A stretch of DNA of 64,000 nucleotides from UBA2767 sp965228625 (lineage in GTDB: Bacteria > Pseudomonadota > Alphaproteobacteria > Rhizobiales > Methyloligellaceae), in NCBI GenBank assembly GCA_965228625.1, contig OZ245829.1, forward strand, positions 310,001 to 374,000. Reading direction: 5' to 3'. Below, piece after piece: positions 1 through 9,043 of this stretch (its first letter is position 1; the number at the start of each line of letters is the position of its first letter). The translations under genes were made by a program, and so were the position numbers. The notes under the pieces were generated by a model. It was not told the origin of the DNA and did not search any database. It saw only the letters and a program-made list of their open reading frames with translations.

Positions 1-1302
1 ACGAGAACGCCTGGATGCCGTGCGGACGCCCGGGGCCGCGCGTCGGCGCGCGTACCAGGCCCGGAGAGCGCGCCGGACAGGCCGGCACCGCGGCAGCAGA
101 AGCAGCAGGGAAATGAGTGTGGGTCCGGGATCACGCCAGCTCCAGACCATCTGAATGTCGGCGGCGAGCGCTGACCTCACGGCGCTCAAGGTCCAGACTG
201 CGGCTTCACGCAGCGAGACCGCTCCGTCGAGCGCGGCATATTTGGCGGCGAGCAAGTCACCATCGCTCCAGGCATAGCGCAGACCTGGCTTCGCAACGCA
301 GGACGCCGTCGATGGGGTTGGGGATGTCTGATCGCACGCCCCCCGGCCGAGTTCGACGGCCAGCCGGCTCAAGGGCAACCCGGCGCGTTCCGCAACGGCG
401 TGGCTGCCGGAGACGCGCGGATTGAGTTCCAGAAAACACCGTTTGCCGCTTTCCGGATCGACAATGAACTGCGCGAGGCCGATCCCGGTGTAGTTCGTCG
501 CGGCGACGAGCTTCTCCGTATCCGCGACGAGCGCGCTGTCGGGCTGTTCGGTCAGTCCGTCGACGGCAAGGCCAGTTCCATCCGGAGCGTTTGTGCGCAG
601 GATTTGCGTCTGACCGACGCCGATGAGACGGCCTTCATGCGCGGCGAAGTAGATGTTGCGCCGCCTCCCGGTAGCAAACCGCTGGAGCAGCAGGGCTGAA
701 TGACCTTCAGGCCAGCCCGGCAATGCGTCTGTGAGTGCCGCCATGTCCCTGCAGATGAGCGCCTTGCGACCGGCAAGACGCGCCGTCGTGCCGGTGCCCC
801 GTACCGTCAGCGGAAAACCGATCTCCCGCGCAGCGCGCAACAGCGATGTCCGGTCTGCGACGTGAGCGAAAGGCAGTGTGGGAACGTCCTGCTCCTGTGC
901 CAGCTTGAGGGCGGCAGGCTTGTCGGTAAATGTTCTCACCACGGCGCAGTGTGGCGATGCGAGTTTGGCACGGGATCGAATCTCTTCTTCGTGTGCCGCC
1001 AGAAACAGCGTGAACTCTTCCGTGACCGGTAGGACCGCCTCGATATCGGACCGGACGCTGAGCAACTCCATCAACGCTCGAAGAAAGCCCGCTTCGTCAT
1101 CCGTGAGCGCTGGGTGGTCCCAATGCTCGTCTACATACCGACTGCAATGAGCGCCCAGCGGCTCACCCCCGGTGCCCGCCATGACCCGGATGCCGTCCGC
1201 GGACAGGGCCCGCGCAACCGCTATCGCCGGGCGGTAGTTTCCAAGAAGGAGGACAGTCCGCCTCGGCGCATGTCCGGCCTGGATTGCATCCGCATCGGTC
1301 AT
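1..1302 (-). CDS. ATP-grasp domain enzyme (CarB-like carboxylate-amine ligase), partial at window start
   Basis: The frame is open from the ATG at 1302 to base 1 (434 codons, no stop), so the C-terminus lies outside the window. An N-terminal nucleotide-fold strand (residues 16-33, TVLLLGNYRP) is followed by the ATP-grasp lid region around residues 127-142 (DKPAALKLAQE) and the metal-binding signature FLELNPRVSGS (290-300; E292 and N294 expected to hold Mg). ATP-grasp enzymes join a carboxylate to an amine or thiol through an acyl phosphate; the substrate cannot be told here. Residues after 320 form a less typical extension. The start overlaps the stop of the upstream membrane-protein gene by 4 bp (ATGA), implying translational coupling. 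Confidence 0.85.
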   Translation of the reverse strand, partial: MTDADAIQAGHAPRRTVLLLGNYRPAIAVARALSADGIRVMAGTGGEPLGAHCSRYVDEHWDHPALTDDEAGFLRALMELLSVRSDIEAVLPVTEEFTLFLAAHEEEIRSRAKLASPHCAVVRTFTDKPAALKLAQEQDVPTLPFAHVADRTSLLRAAREIGFPLTVRGTGTTARLAGRKALICRDMAALTDALPGWPEGHSALLLQRFATGRRRNIYFAAHEGRLIGVGQTQILRTNAPDGTGLAVDGLTEQPDSALVADTEKLVAATNYTGIGLAQFIVDPESGKRCFLELNPRVSGSHAVAERAGLPLSRLAVELGRGACDQTSPTPSTASCVAKPGLRYAWSDGDLLAAKYAALDGAVSLREAAVWTLSAVRSALAADIQMVWSWRDPGPTLISLLLLLPRCRPVRRALRAWYARRRAAPGVRTASRRSR

Positions 1303-2000
1303 CGCACCGCTCCTGAATTGCGCATGAGCAATTGCCAGGCGGCGGTTGCGTGGAACGAAGCCCAGGCGAATATGCCGCCGAACTTTGCGCCGTCCTCGAT
1401 CAGAATTCGCACCGGGGCATCGCTGTGAAACAGAGAGTCAACGACAACACTGATCGCAAGCAGCACAATGGCGGCTGCGAGCAGTCCATAACGGCATTTC
1501 AGGATCTGCCGCCAGGAGAGCAGAAGATAGGCGGCACCGCACAATCCGTACGCCGCATACGTAACCGGCTGTGAGACACCGAATGCCGGCAGCACGTTGT
1601 CATGCACGAGGAAAAGATCATCGACCGTAAACAATCCGGTCAGCAATCCGGCCGAAGCCATAAACGCCGCTTCAGCCGTTGGGCGCCCCCGCGTGTAGAG
1701 AACAGCAGCCGTGAACAGGCAAACCGCAGTGGCCGCGGCCCATAGCAGAACGCCGAGATTGGAGATCGCGCCGTGATAGACCTTGCAGCATGCGGTGATC
1801 GTTTCCGCGACGGCCAGCGGATCGCGCAGCAGATCCGCAGGGGAAACCCAGGGCTGGGCGGAAACGCCGATCATCAGCGCCAGTGGGGGGAGCAGCGTCA
1901 GCGCCCAGATCAACGGACCATACGCCGTGGCGCGCGCGGTCTCCTGCAATGTCGCGCGCATGTCGCTAATCACATTCGCCGTGATGGTGGTTGAACGCAT
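1299..2000 (-). CDS. Multi-pass membrane protein of unknown function
   Basis: A 233-residue protein with about six hydrophobic segments (roughly residues 28-46, 80-103, 112-132, 145-163, 170-188 and 205-222). Short acidic and His-rich loops such as VDDLFLVHDNVLP (about 125-137) could coordinate a metal, but I do not recognise a family. The ATG at 2000 is preceded by a purine-rich GGGAGG site. It is the first gene of a two-gene unit: its TGA overlaps the ATG of the ATP-grasp gene, so the pair probably acts together, for instance as a synthetase plus a membrane partner. Function unknown. Confidence 0.75.
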   Translation of the reverse strand: MRSTTITANVISDMRATLQETARATAYGPLIWALTLLPPLALMIGVSAQPWVSPADLLRDPLAVAETITACCKVYHGAISNLGVLLWAAATAVCLFTAAVLYTRGRPTAEAAFMASAGLLTGLFTVDDLFLVHDNVLPAFGVSQPVTYAAYGLCGAAYLLLSWRQILKCRYGLLAAAIVLLAISVVVDSLFHSDAPVRILIEDGAKFGGIFAWASFHATAAWQLLMRNSGAVR

Positions 2001-2498
2001 GGGCGCCGCCTCCCTCTCAAGGACCGCGGTCGCCCGATGAACGGGTCAACTCTGGCCCAACTCGCTTTGTCGGCCTGATCGGCCCTCGGAACGTCACGAA
2101 GTCATGATGACTGTCCCAAATTGGCCGGCCCGGCCGGATCAACGGGAAACGAGCAGGAATTGTGCCACCCTCGGAGTCATGCTGTGAGAGCGCAGGCCCT
2201 CGTGTGAACCTATCCTGTTAGAAAAAGCCCCTAAAAAACTGTTATTGCGCTTAAAAAAGGGCACCAAAGCGGAGCCGTGCTCGCCTTTTCAGGGATATTA
2301 CGGTCACGAGTCCTGCAACGATCGCTCAGCCGGCCGGGCTTGCAATTCTCAGCGGAGCTCGCGCTCGTTACGCGATGCGACCGCCTTCAAAACTGCACAT
2401 CCTGACCAGGAGCCGACCTCAATTTTCCACGTAAATTTCGACGGTTTTTAACCCTTCTGGGCGTTGCGGCCCGAAATTTTTGACCCTAATGGCGCGAT
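2001..2498. other. Intergenic region between divergent genes
   Basis: About 500 bases with no convincing gene. It holds the promoters of the membrane-protein/ATP-grasp operon (leftward) and the TPR gene (rightward). A conspicuously AT-rich stretch lies at about 2218-2265. A 68-codon frame at 2245-2451 has no ribosome-binding site or recognisable protein character, so I do not call it. Confidence 0.5.
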
Positions 2499-4217
2499 AT
2501 GGATGTGTCGTCCGTCTGTATCCGCGCATCAAAGGTGTTCTTCATTCGTACACTGAAGGCGTTCCTCCGCCTTGCGCTTACCTGCGCCAGGGGCAGCGCT
2601 ACGTTGCACCACAAATTGGGTTGGGCGCACGTCCGATTGGAAGAGTGGCCGGCCGCAAGGGTGGCTTTCAGGAAAGCGCTGGCGAGAGACAACACCCGTG
2701 CGGATTGTCACTACGACCTGGGCCTCGCCTGTCAGAGGCTGGAACGCTGGGACGAAGCGTCGGCGGCATATCGCTCCGCGCTCGCCCGGAATGATACGGA
2801 TGCAAATTGGCACTGGCGCCTCGGTGAAGTGCACGCCAGGCTACGCGACTGGACCTCGGCGGTCGCGGCATTCCAAGCGGCGATCGCCCGAGACGATACG
2901 AACGCCAAATGGCATCTGGGTCTGGCAACCGTCCAGACGCGCCTGGGGATCTGGGAAGCGGCCGAGACGGCGTACGAGGCTGCGATTGCGCGTGATCCGA
3001 CCGACCCGACGTGGCATGCGCGGCTTGCATCGGTGCGGGCAAAACTCGGCGACTGGCCGGGCGCCGTTGCCGCCTACGAGGCCGCTATCGCGCGAGATCA
3101 AACAAACACGGAACTGCGCCAGCGCCTGAGCCGTGCGCTTTCCAGGGCGCAGGATTGGCGAAATGCATCCGCGAGCCTGAAAGAAATTCTCATCGCGGAA
3201 CCGGAGAACGATCAGGTGCGTTACAGGCTGGCTTTTTGTCTCTCACGGTCGGGCAACGACACCGAAGCATTGCAACACCTTCAGCCCAACATTGACCGCA
3301 ACAATGCCGTGTTGGGCGCGTTTCTTTCGGGCGCGCGCAAAAACGGCTTTGCCGGCGTGCATCCGAATGCAAAGGTTCTATTCGTTTCAGGCTCGCATAC
3401 GATACTGGCAAGGAAGGTCTCGATCGCCTCCCGTGCGGGCGGTGAGAGAACTTATTTCGAGCACGCGCGAACCGGCCGCCGCCAGTATCAGCGCATTGTC
3501 GAGTTTTACGAAGGTCTTGCGGCCGTCACGTCACAAACGTTTCCACAATTTGTTCCGAGACTCCATTTCCACTCCTTTGAGGAAAGCTACGGCTACTTCC
3601 TTTATGATTACGTCGAAAACGCTCTTGCCGGCGGACCCGGAATGGTTCAGGCGAAAGCACTGAAGAATCCGCGGTTCGGTCGGCGTATCGTCGACGTCCT
3701 GATCGAGCTGGCCCACACCGGGATTGCCGTAAAAAGGCCTTGGCCCGATACGCGGTCTGAACGGCTGATCGCCTTGAGGGACATTCGGCCGTACATCGAG
3801 AGCCAGATTTCGCTGAACACAGACGACACGGAATTCGTCTCCGGCCTGGAGAAACTCTACAAGGCGTGGAACGATCACTATTCGCGATATGAAGCCCTCC
3901 CGAAGGCGATCACGCACGGCAACCTGCACGATCAAAACATGGCGGTTTCATCTGGCGGCGATATCGCCATTTTCGACTGGGAGAGATTTGGCTTTGCGCC
4001 GGTGGGCTTCGATCTCGTGACGCTGTTCCGGGACACGCTGGAACACGAACGATTTGCCGAACTGGCCGATTATTACTTCGACAATCTCTCCGTCGACCTT
4101 GCAAGCGAGGAGAGGTCCTACATCATTTGCATGCTCGTGGTTCTGAAATCTGCCTGGCGGAAAAAACCATTGCAAAAGAGATGGCTGGAGTGCCTGAACA
4201 CTCGCGCCTCACCATAA
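2499..4217 (+). CDS. TPR-repeat protein fused to an aminoglycoside phosphotransferase-fold domain (possible pseudokinase)
   Basis: A 572-residue two-part protein. Residues about 35-270 form seven consecutive 34-residue TPR units, each with a W..RL...L..W pattern. Residues about 290-540 resemble the APH/choline-kinase fold: H473-G474-N475-L476 matches the catalytic loop, and F492-D493-W494-E495 matches the metal-binding DFD/DWE strand. The usual catalytic Asp of HGD is Asn475 here, and the strand where a beta-3 Lys is expected reads YFEHAR. It may therefore bind a nucleotide or substrate without phosphorylating it, or use unusual chemistry. TPR-kinase fusions are often linked to surface polysaccharides, but no such genes are adjacent. 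The ATG at 2499 has only a weak ribosome-binding site. It has its own promoter region and no operon partner. Confidence 0.85.
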   Translation: MDVSSVCIRASKVFFIRTLKAFLRLALTCARGSATLHHKLGWAHVRLEEWPAARVAFRKALARDNTRADCHYDLGLACQRLERWDEASAAYRSALARNDTDANWHWRLGEVHARLRDWTSAVAAFQAAIARDDTNAKWHLGLATVQTRLGIWEAAETAYEAAIARDPTDPTWHARLASVRAKLGDWPGAVAAYEAAIARDQTNTELRQRLSRALSRAQDWRNASASLKEILIAEPENDQVRYRLAFCLSRSGNDTEALQHLQPNIDRNNAVLGAFLSGARKNGFAGVHPNAKVLFVSGSHTILARKVSIASRAGGERTYFEHARTGRRQYQRIVEFYEGLAAVTSQTFPQFVPRLHFHSFEESYGYFLYDYVENALAGGPGMVQAKALKNPRFGRRIVDVLIELAHTGIAVKRPWPDTRSERLIALRDIRPYIESQISLNTDDTEFVSGLEKLYKAWNDHYSRYEALPKAITHGNLHDQNMAVSSGGDIAIFDWERFGFAPVGFDLVTLFRDTLEHERFAELADYYFDNLSVDLASEERSYIICMLVVLKSAWRKKPLQKRWLECLNTRASP

Positions 4218-4321
4218 GCATTGCGGCATTTGTCGACCTTTGTTTCAGGATCTGGCATCGTGTTCCAACCCTTGTCACTTGTCTCCAGTCGGGCGGTGAA
4301 ACGCCTCCGCCGGACGCCATC

Positions 4322-4370
4322 AGATTATCTGATCATAGATATCAGCAGATATAACTTCATCTGATTTGAG
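4322..4370 (+). promoter_or_regulatory. Repeat-rich upstream region of katG, probable regulator binding site
   Basis: AT-rich DNA in a GC-rich context. The heptamer ATCTGAT occurs at 4327-4333 and again at 4359-4365, 32 bp apart (about three helical turns). Between them lies a perfect inverted repeat ATATC-AGCA-GATAT (4339-4352). The arrangement fits binding of a dimeric or tetrameric regulator such as OxyR, although it does not match the classical ATAG-N7-CTAT OxyR pattern. The regulator is not encoded nearby. Confidence 0.45.
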
Positions 4371-4411
4371 GTGTTTGCTATCACAACTTCAGCGGAGTCG
4401 AGGAGTAACCC

Positions 4412-4657
4412 ATGTCGAGAGCATCTCGCGCCATGTGGATGGGCGGCGCGGCTGTAGCCGGTATCTGGACCGGCCTGAGGACATGCGACTTGACGTCTCC
4501 CTTCACTTCAAAGCAATGGGTTCCTTCCCGCGGCTTCAAATCACATGAGCATCGAGAAGTGGGCAAACGGTGCAAATCGCACGCAGGCTTTGCCGCGCTC
4601 AAGGCCGCGAGAACGTTCCCTGAGCCTGTCACGAAAGCCCCACGCGAAACGGGTTGA
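4412..4657 (+). CDS. Possible small protein upstream of katG
   Basis: An 81-codon frame whose ATG is preceded by a well placed GAGGAG (five bases away). The N-terminus has a hydrophobic stretch (residues 8-20) and the rest is basic. No family is recognised. It ends 27 bases before katG, so it would be cotranscribed with it. The ribosome-binding site is the main evidence; it could equally be untranslated leader RNA. Confidence 0.3.
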   Translation: MSRASRAMWMGGAAVAGIWTGLRTCDLTSPFTSKQWVPSRGFKSHEHREVGKRCKSHAGFAALKAARTFPEPVTKAPRETG

Positions 4658-4684
4658 ATAACGCAGTTTTACTGGGAGAAGAAA

Positions 4685-6853
4685 ATGGACGCAAAAGTTG
4701 AAAATGCGGGCGGATGCCCGGTAATGCATGGCGCGGTCACCGAGGTCGGTACGTCGAACATGGACTGGTGGCCGAATGCCCTGAACCTGGACATTCTCCA
4801 TCAACACGACACGAAGACCAACCCCATGGGCAAGGGCTTCGACTATCGCGAGGAACTCAAGAAACTCGACGTCGAGGCGCTCAAGAAGGACCTGACCGAT
4901 CTGATGACCGACAGCCAGGAATGGTGGCCGGCCGACTGGGGTCACTATGGCGGTCTGATGATCCGCATGGCGTGGCACGCTGCCGGTTCCTACCGCGTGG
5001 CCGATGGCCGCGGGGGTGGCGGTACCGGCAACCAGCGTTTTGCTCCGCTTAATTCCTGGCCGGATAACGTTAGCCTCGACAAGGCGCGGCGCCTTCTCTG
5101 GCCGACAAAAAAGAAATACGGCAACCAGGTCTCCTGGGCCGATCTGATCATCCTTGCCGGCAATGTCGCCTATGAGTCCATGGGCCTGAAGACGTTCGGT
5201 TTCGGTTTCGGCCGCGAGGATATCTGGCACCCGGAAATGGACATCTACTGGGGCGCCGAGAAGGAGTGGCTCGGCAAGGAGCGCTATGCCGACGCAGGAG
5301 ACGAGACGTCGCTCGAGAACCCGCTCGCAGCGGTGCAGATGGGCCTGATTTACGTCAATCCTGAAGGTGTTGACGGCAAGCCGGACCCGCACAAGACGGC
5401 AGAGGCCGTCCGCGAGACGTTTGCCCGCATGGCGATGAACGACGAGGAAACCGCGGCCCTGACGGCTGGCGGTCATACCGTCGGCAAGACCCACGGCAAT
5501 GGCGACGCGAGCAAGCTCGGGCCGGATCCGGAAGGGGCTGGTGTCGAGGAGCAGGGTCTCGGCTGGCACAACCCCGGAGGCGAAGGCATGGGCCGTGACG
5601 CGATCACCAGCGGCCTCGAAGGCGCCTGGACGACCCACCCGACCGTGTTCGACATGGGCTATTTCGACATGCTTCTCGATCACGAATGGGAAATCCAGTC
5701 GAGCCCGGCAGGCGCCCGGCAGTGGCAGCCGGTGGAAATCGCCGAAGAGGACATGCCGGTCGATGTCGAGGATCCCTCGATCCGCAAAATGCCGATTATG
5801 ACCGACGCCGACATGGCGATGAAGGTGGACCCGATCTATCGCGAGATCATGGACAAGTTTCGCGATGATCCCGACTACTTCAAGGACACGTTCGCCCGCG
5901 CGTGGTTCAAACTGACTCACCGCGACATGGGTCCGAAGGTGCGCTATTTCGGCCCCGAGGTCCCGGAAGAGGACCTGATCTGGCAGGACCCGGTCCCGGC
6001 TGGTTCCACGGACTTCGATGTCGACGCGGTCAAGGCCAAGATCGCCGATAGCGGCCTCAGCATCAGCGAAATGGTCTCCACCGCCTGGGACAGTGCCCGC
6101 ACCTACCGTGGATCGGACATGCGCGGTGGCGCCAACGGCGCCCGCATAAGACTGGCACCACAGAAGGACTGGGAAGGCAACGAACCGGCACGCCTGTCCA
6201 AGGTGCTGTCCGCTCTCGAACCGATCGCGAAAGAAGCCGGCGCCAGCATCGCGGACGTCATTGTCCTGGCCGGAAATGTCGGCGTCGAGCAGGCCGCGAA
6301 GGCTGCCGGCTATGACGTTTCGGTTCCCTTCTCGCCGGGTCGTGGCGATGCGGCCGACGAGATGACCGACGCCGCTTCCTTCGAAGTGCTAGAGCCGGTC
6401 GCCGACGGTTACCGCAATTGGCTGAAGGAAGACTATATCGTCAGCCCGGAAGAGCTCATGCTTGACCGCACGCAGTTGATGGGCCTGACCGCCAACGAGA
6501 TGACGATCCTGGTCGGCGGCATGCGTATGCTTGGTACCAATCACGGCGGCACCAAGCATGGTGTGTTTACCGAACGCGAGGGCCAGCTGACGAACGACTT
6601 CTTCGTCAACCTGACCGACATGGCCTACAAGTGGGTGCCTTCCGATGAAGGTGTCTATGAGGTCCGCGACCGCAAGACCGACGAGGTCAAGTGGACGGCG
6701 ACACGCATGGACCTGGTGCTCGGTTCCAACTCGATCCTGCGCGCCTACGCAGAGGTCTATGCCCAGGACGACAACGCCGAGAAGTTCGTCAACGACTTCG
6801 TGGCGGCCTGGGCCAAGGTCATGAACGCGGATCGCTTCGATCTGGCGGCCTAG
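4685..6853 (+). CDS. katG: Catalase-peroxidase KatG
   Basis: A 722-residue bifunctional haem enzyme that removes hydrogen peroxide by catalase and peroxidase reactions in the cytoplasm. The distal site R94-M-A-W97-H98 and proximal haem ligand H264 (AGGHTVGKTHG) are intact. W97, Y223 and M249 are spaced as the three residues that form the Met-Tyr-Trp adduct needed for catalase activity (E. coli W105/Y226/M252, H267). Both the active N-terminal and the inactive C-terminal peroxidase-like halves are present, and the length is normal. The ATG follows GGGAGAAGAAA. It is monocistronic, with repeat-rich regulatory DNA upstream and a strong hairpin terminator downstream. Confidence 0.97.
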   Translation: MDAKVENAGGCPVMHGAVTEVGTSNMDWWPNALNLDILHQHDTKTNPMGKGFDYREELKKLDVEALKKDLTDLMTDSQEWWPADWGHYGGLMIRMAWHAAGSYRVADGRGGGGTGNQRFAPLNSWPDNVSLDKARRLLWPTKKKYGNQVSWADLIILAGNVAYESMGLKTFGFGFGREDIWHPEMDIYWGAEKEWLGKERYADAGDETSLENPLAAVQMGLIYVNPEGVDGKPDPHKTAEAVRETFARMAMNDEETAALTAGGHTVGKTHGNGDASKLGPDPEGAGVEEQGLGWHNPGGEGMGRDAITSGLEGAWTTHPTVFDMGYFDMLLDHEWEIQSSPAGARQWQPVEIAEEDMPVDVEDPSIRKMPIMTDADMAMKVDPIYREIMDKFRDDPDYFKDTFARAWFKLTHRDMGPKVRYFGPEVPEEDLIWQDPVPAGSTDFDVDAVKAKIADSGLSISEMVSTAWDSARTYRGSDMRGGANGARIRLAPQKDWEGNEPARLSKVLSALEPIAKEAGASIADVIVLAGNVGVEQAAKAAGYDVSVPFSPGRGDAADEMTDAASFEVLEPVADGYRNWLKEDYIVSPEELMLDRTQLMGLTANEMTILVGGMRMLGTNHGGTKHGVFTEREGQLTNDFFVNLTDMAYKWVPSDEGVYEVRDRKTDEVKWTATRMDLVLGSNSILRAYAEVYAQDDNAEKFVNDFVAAWAKVMNADRFDLAA

Positions 6854-6907
6854 AGCCAACGGATTGACATTCGGGTGTTGTTGAACGACAACGCCGACAC
6901 ACGATCA

Positions 6908-6946
6908 ACGCGGCGTCCCGGAGAAATCCGGGGCGCCGTTCTTGTC
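6908..6946 (+). terminator. Rho-independent terminator after katG
   Basis: Arms CGGCGTCCCGG (6911-6921) and CCGGGGCGCCG (6928-6938) pair around AGAAAT with one mismatch, followed by TTCTTGTCTT. It sits between two converging genes. Confidence 0.8.
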
Positions 6947-6982
6947 TTGGGTAATGCGTGCTCTTCAGACGCCCGAGATCGG

Positions 6983-7873
6983 TCAGGCCAGTTTCGAGCC
7001 GGACGTTCGCGTCGCGATGAACACGCCGAGCGCCGCAACGGCCATCCCCGCCCAGGCCGGCGTCGGCATCACCTCGCCCAGCACCATCCACGCCAGCAGG
7101 GCCGCAAGCGGCGGCACCAGGAAGAACAATGCCGACACCCGGCTGACATCCCCTGCCCGGATCATCGCCAAAAGCAACCCGATGGCGACGACCGAACTGC
7201 CGATAACCAGATAGGCGAGTGACACAACGAACTCCCAGGTCCAGTCCACATGCATGGACTCGAACATGAGCATGAACGGCAAGATCCCCACCAGTCCGGC
7301 TGAATACCCGATGAGATTGGCCGTTACCGGATGATGCGATATGCCAAAACGTTTCTCCCACAATGATCCGACGGAAATCCCGACAAGGGCGAGTGTGGCA
7401 AATGTGAGATTGGCAAATGAGGGAGGCTCGATCTCCGATCGTGCCATGATGACGGTGGCCGTACCAAGAAGCCCGAGCACCAGGCCACACCAGCGTTGCC
7501 ACCCGATGCTCTCGCCCGCCCAGCGCGGTGCCACGAAGCCCACCAGGATCGGCTGCAGTGACAGTATGAGGGCGAGCGTTCCGACGGCGACACCTGAACT
7601 GAACGCCATATAGCACATGCCGAAATACAGCGACTGGATCAGGAAACCGACGATAACGAGATGCATCCAGTCCATGCCGCTGCTTGGCAACGGGGGCCGG
7701 AGAAATGCGAACGCCACGGCCATGATTGCGACCACGCTGCCAAAGCGGAGCGCCAGGAAGGTCATCGGTTCGGCGAACTCGAGACCGAGTTTCGCCGCGA
7801 CATATCCCGTGGACCAGAGCAGCAGGAACGAAGCTGGCGCCGTCACAAGCCACCACGGTTGACCGGTCCTCAA
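6983..7873 (-). CDS. EamA-family (DMT superfamily) transporter
   Basis: A 296-residue inner-membrane protein with ten predicted hydrophobic helices in two EamA repeats (about residues 10-145 and 155-290). Conserved features include the PMTFLALRF segment after helix 1 and the LVPPLAALLAW segment near helix 9, typical of RhaT/YdcZ-like metabolite exporters. The substrate (amino acids, metabolites or drugs) cannot be inferred. The gene stands alone, converging on katG across the terminator. A regulator is not adjacent. Confidence 0.9.
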   Translation of the reverse strand: MRTGQPWWLVTAPASFLLLWSTGYVAAKLGLEFAEPMTFLALRFGSVVAIMAVAFAFLRPPLPSSGMDWMHLVIVGFLIQSLYFGMCYMAFSSGVAVGTLALILSLQPILVGFVAPRWAGESIGWQRWCGLVLGLLGTATVIMARSEIEPPSFANLTFATLALVGISVGSLWEKRFGISHHPVTANLIGYSAGLVGILPFMLMFESMHVDWTWEFVVSLAYLVIGSSVVAIGLLLAMIRAGDVSRVSALFFLVPPLAALLAWMVLGEVMPTPAWAGMAVAALGVFIATRTSGSKLA

Positions 7874-8150
7874 AACAAATCACTCATGCAATCATGCTCC
7901 ATGACCGCCGCCCTTGTGTTCAATGAGAACGTAAGGCTGCATGCAAGCGCGGACGTTTATGTCTGTGAGAACACGCAACAGAAATTCGCGAGTCACATTG
8001 CAACGTTGTGAACAGGGGCGATGAATTTCGACCGATTCGAACTGTCGGCCCAGCCCGGGCGCATGTCCAATGCCGCTTTCAGAGGCGTTGACATGCAGGC
8101 TTTGGGAGGACGTATAGGCGGCAACAGAACTCCCAGGCGGAGCAAACGAA

Positions 8151-9008
8151 GTGCCCAAAATTGTAATTGCCAGCTGTGCACAGCATCCGGAATTGTCAGA
8201 GTCGAACCTGGCCTACTTCGAGGCTTTAGACGGCCATGGAGCGGAGGTTGAGGTTCACCCATGGAACCACGCGCCACTCGAACAATTTCGCAATTCAGAC
8301 CTCGTGGTCCTGCGCCAAACCTGGGACTATCAGAATGACCCTGGTGGATTCGCGGCTTGGCTTTCCCGACTGCAGCGGCTAGGCGCAAGAATTGAAAACG
8401 CGCCGGAGCTTGCAGTCTGGAACAATGACAAGCGTACGATACTCGAATTGTCGGGTGCCGGCGTCCAGATTCCTGAAACCTGTCCCATTGAACATCAGAC
8501 GCCTGCGGAGGTTTTTGCTTCACTCGGAGCTGAGAAACTGGTGCTCAAGCCTGCTTTTGGTGGAAGCGGTGTCGGTGTGAAGCTGTGCGACCGGGACACC
8601 TTTGAAGAAGAGCTCCAGGAGGCCAAAACGGACGCTCCCGGACGCCCATTCATCGCCCAGCAGTTCCTCCCGGAAATTGCAGATGGTGAATGGAAGCTGA
8701 CATACATCGATGGAGAAATCGCCGTCAGCTATCATGCGATCCCGGCACGTGGTGAATTTCGCATCAACAGCCGGTTCAATCCGACAGCCGACATCAAGCC
8801 GCCTCCGCCAGAAGCGGAATCCGCCGCTCTCAAAATTCTGTCCTGGATTGGCTCCCCGCTTCTGTATTGCCGCATCGACGGGGTGATGTGTGGCGACTCG
8901 TTCGTCTGCACCGAGCTGGAGTTGACCGACCCCGACTTGCACCTGCATCTCATGCCGGGCGCCGCTCAAAGACTGGCAGTCGCCACCTTGAAGCGCATCG
9001 CCGGATAA
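8151..9008 (+). CDS. ATP-grasp protein of the DcsG / RimK-like type
   Basis: A 285-residue cytoplasmic ligase. The N-terminal domain carries the motif RQTWDY....GFAAWL (about residues 59-75), which I associate with proteins related to DcsG of D-cycloserine biosynthesis. The ATP-grasp core includes KPAFGGSGVGV (about 137-147) and the metal-binding CTELELTDPDL near 252-262. The start is GTG at 8151 behind GGCGGAG. None of the other cycloserine genes is nearby, so the product is unknown; a peptide-like or amide-bond ligation is the family expectation. The gene is monocistronic. Confidence 0.85.
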   Translation: MPKIVIASCAQHPELSESNLAYFEALDGHGAEVEVHPWNHAPLEQFRNSDLVVLRQTWDYQNDPGGFAAWLSRLQRLGARIENAPELAVWNNDKRTILELSGAGVQIPETCPIEHQTPAEVFASLGAEKLVLKPAFGGSGVGVKLCDRDTFEEELQEAKTDAPGRPFIAQQFLPEIADGEWKLTYIDGEIAVSYHAIPARGEFRINSRFNPTADIKPPPPEAESAALKILSWIGSPLLYCRIDGVMCGDSFVCTELELTDPDLHLHLMPGAAQRLAVATLKRIAG

Positions 9009-9043
9009 GGATAAGAGCAATTCAGCGTCGAGGGCCCAAACGG

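Noticed and set aside
4541..5920. 459-codon frame antisense to katG
   Set aside because: katG is unmistakable in the other strand, with all catalytic residues. The antisense frame arises from codon bias in GC-rich DNA and has no protein character.
6819..7883. 354-codon frame overlapping the EamA gene
   Set aside because: Same strand, other frame; lacks membrane helices and is Arg-rich, whereas the 296-residue frame has ten clean helices.
8151..9008. D-cycloserine biosynthesis
   Set aside because: Only the ATP-grasp gene resembles DcsG. None of the serine acetylation, hydroxyurea or racemase genes is near.
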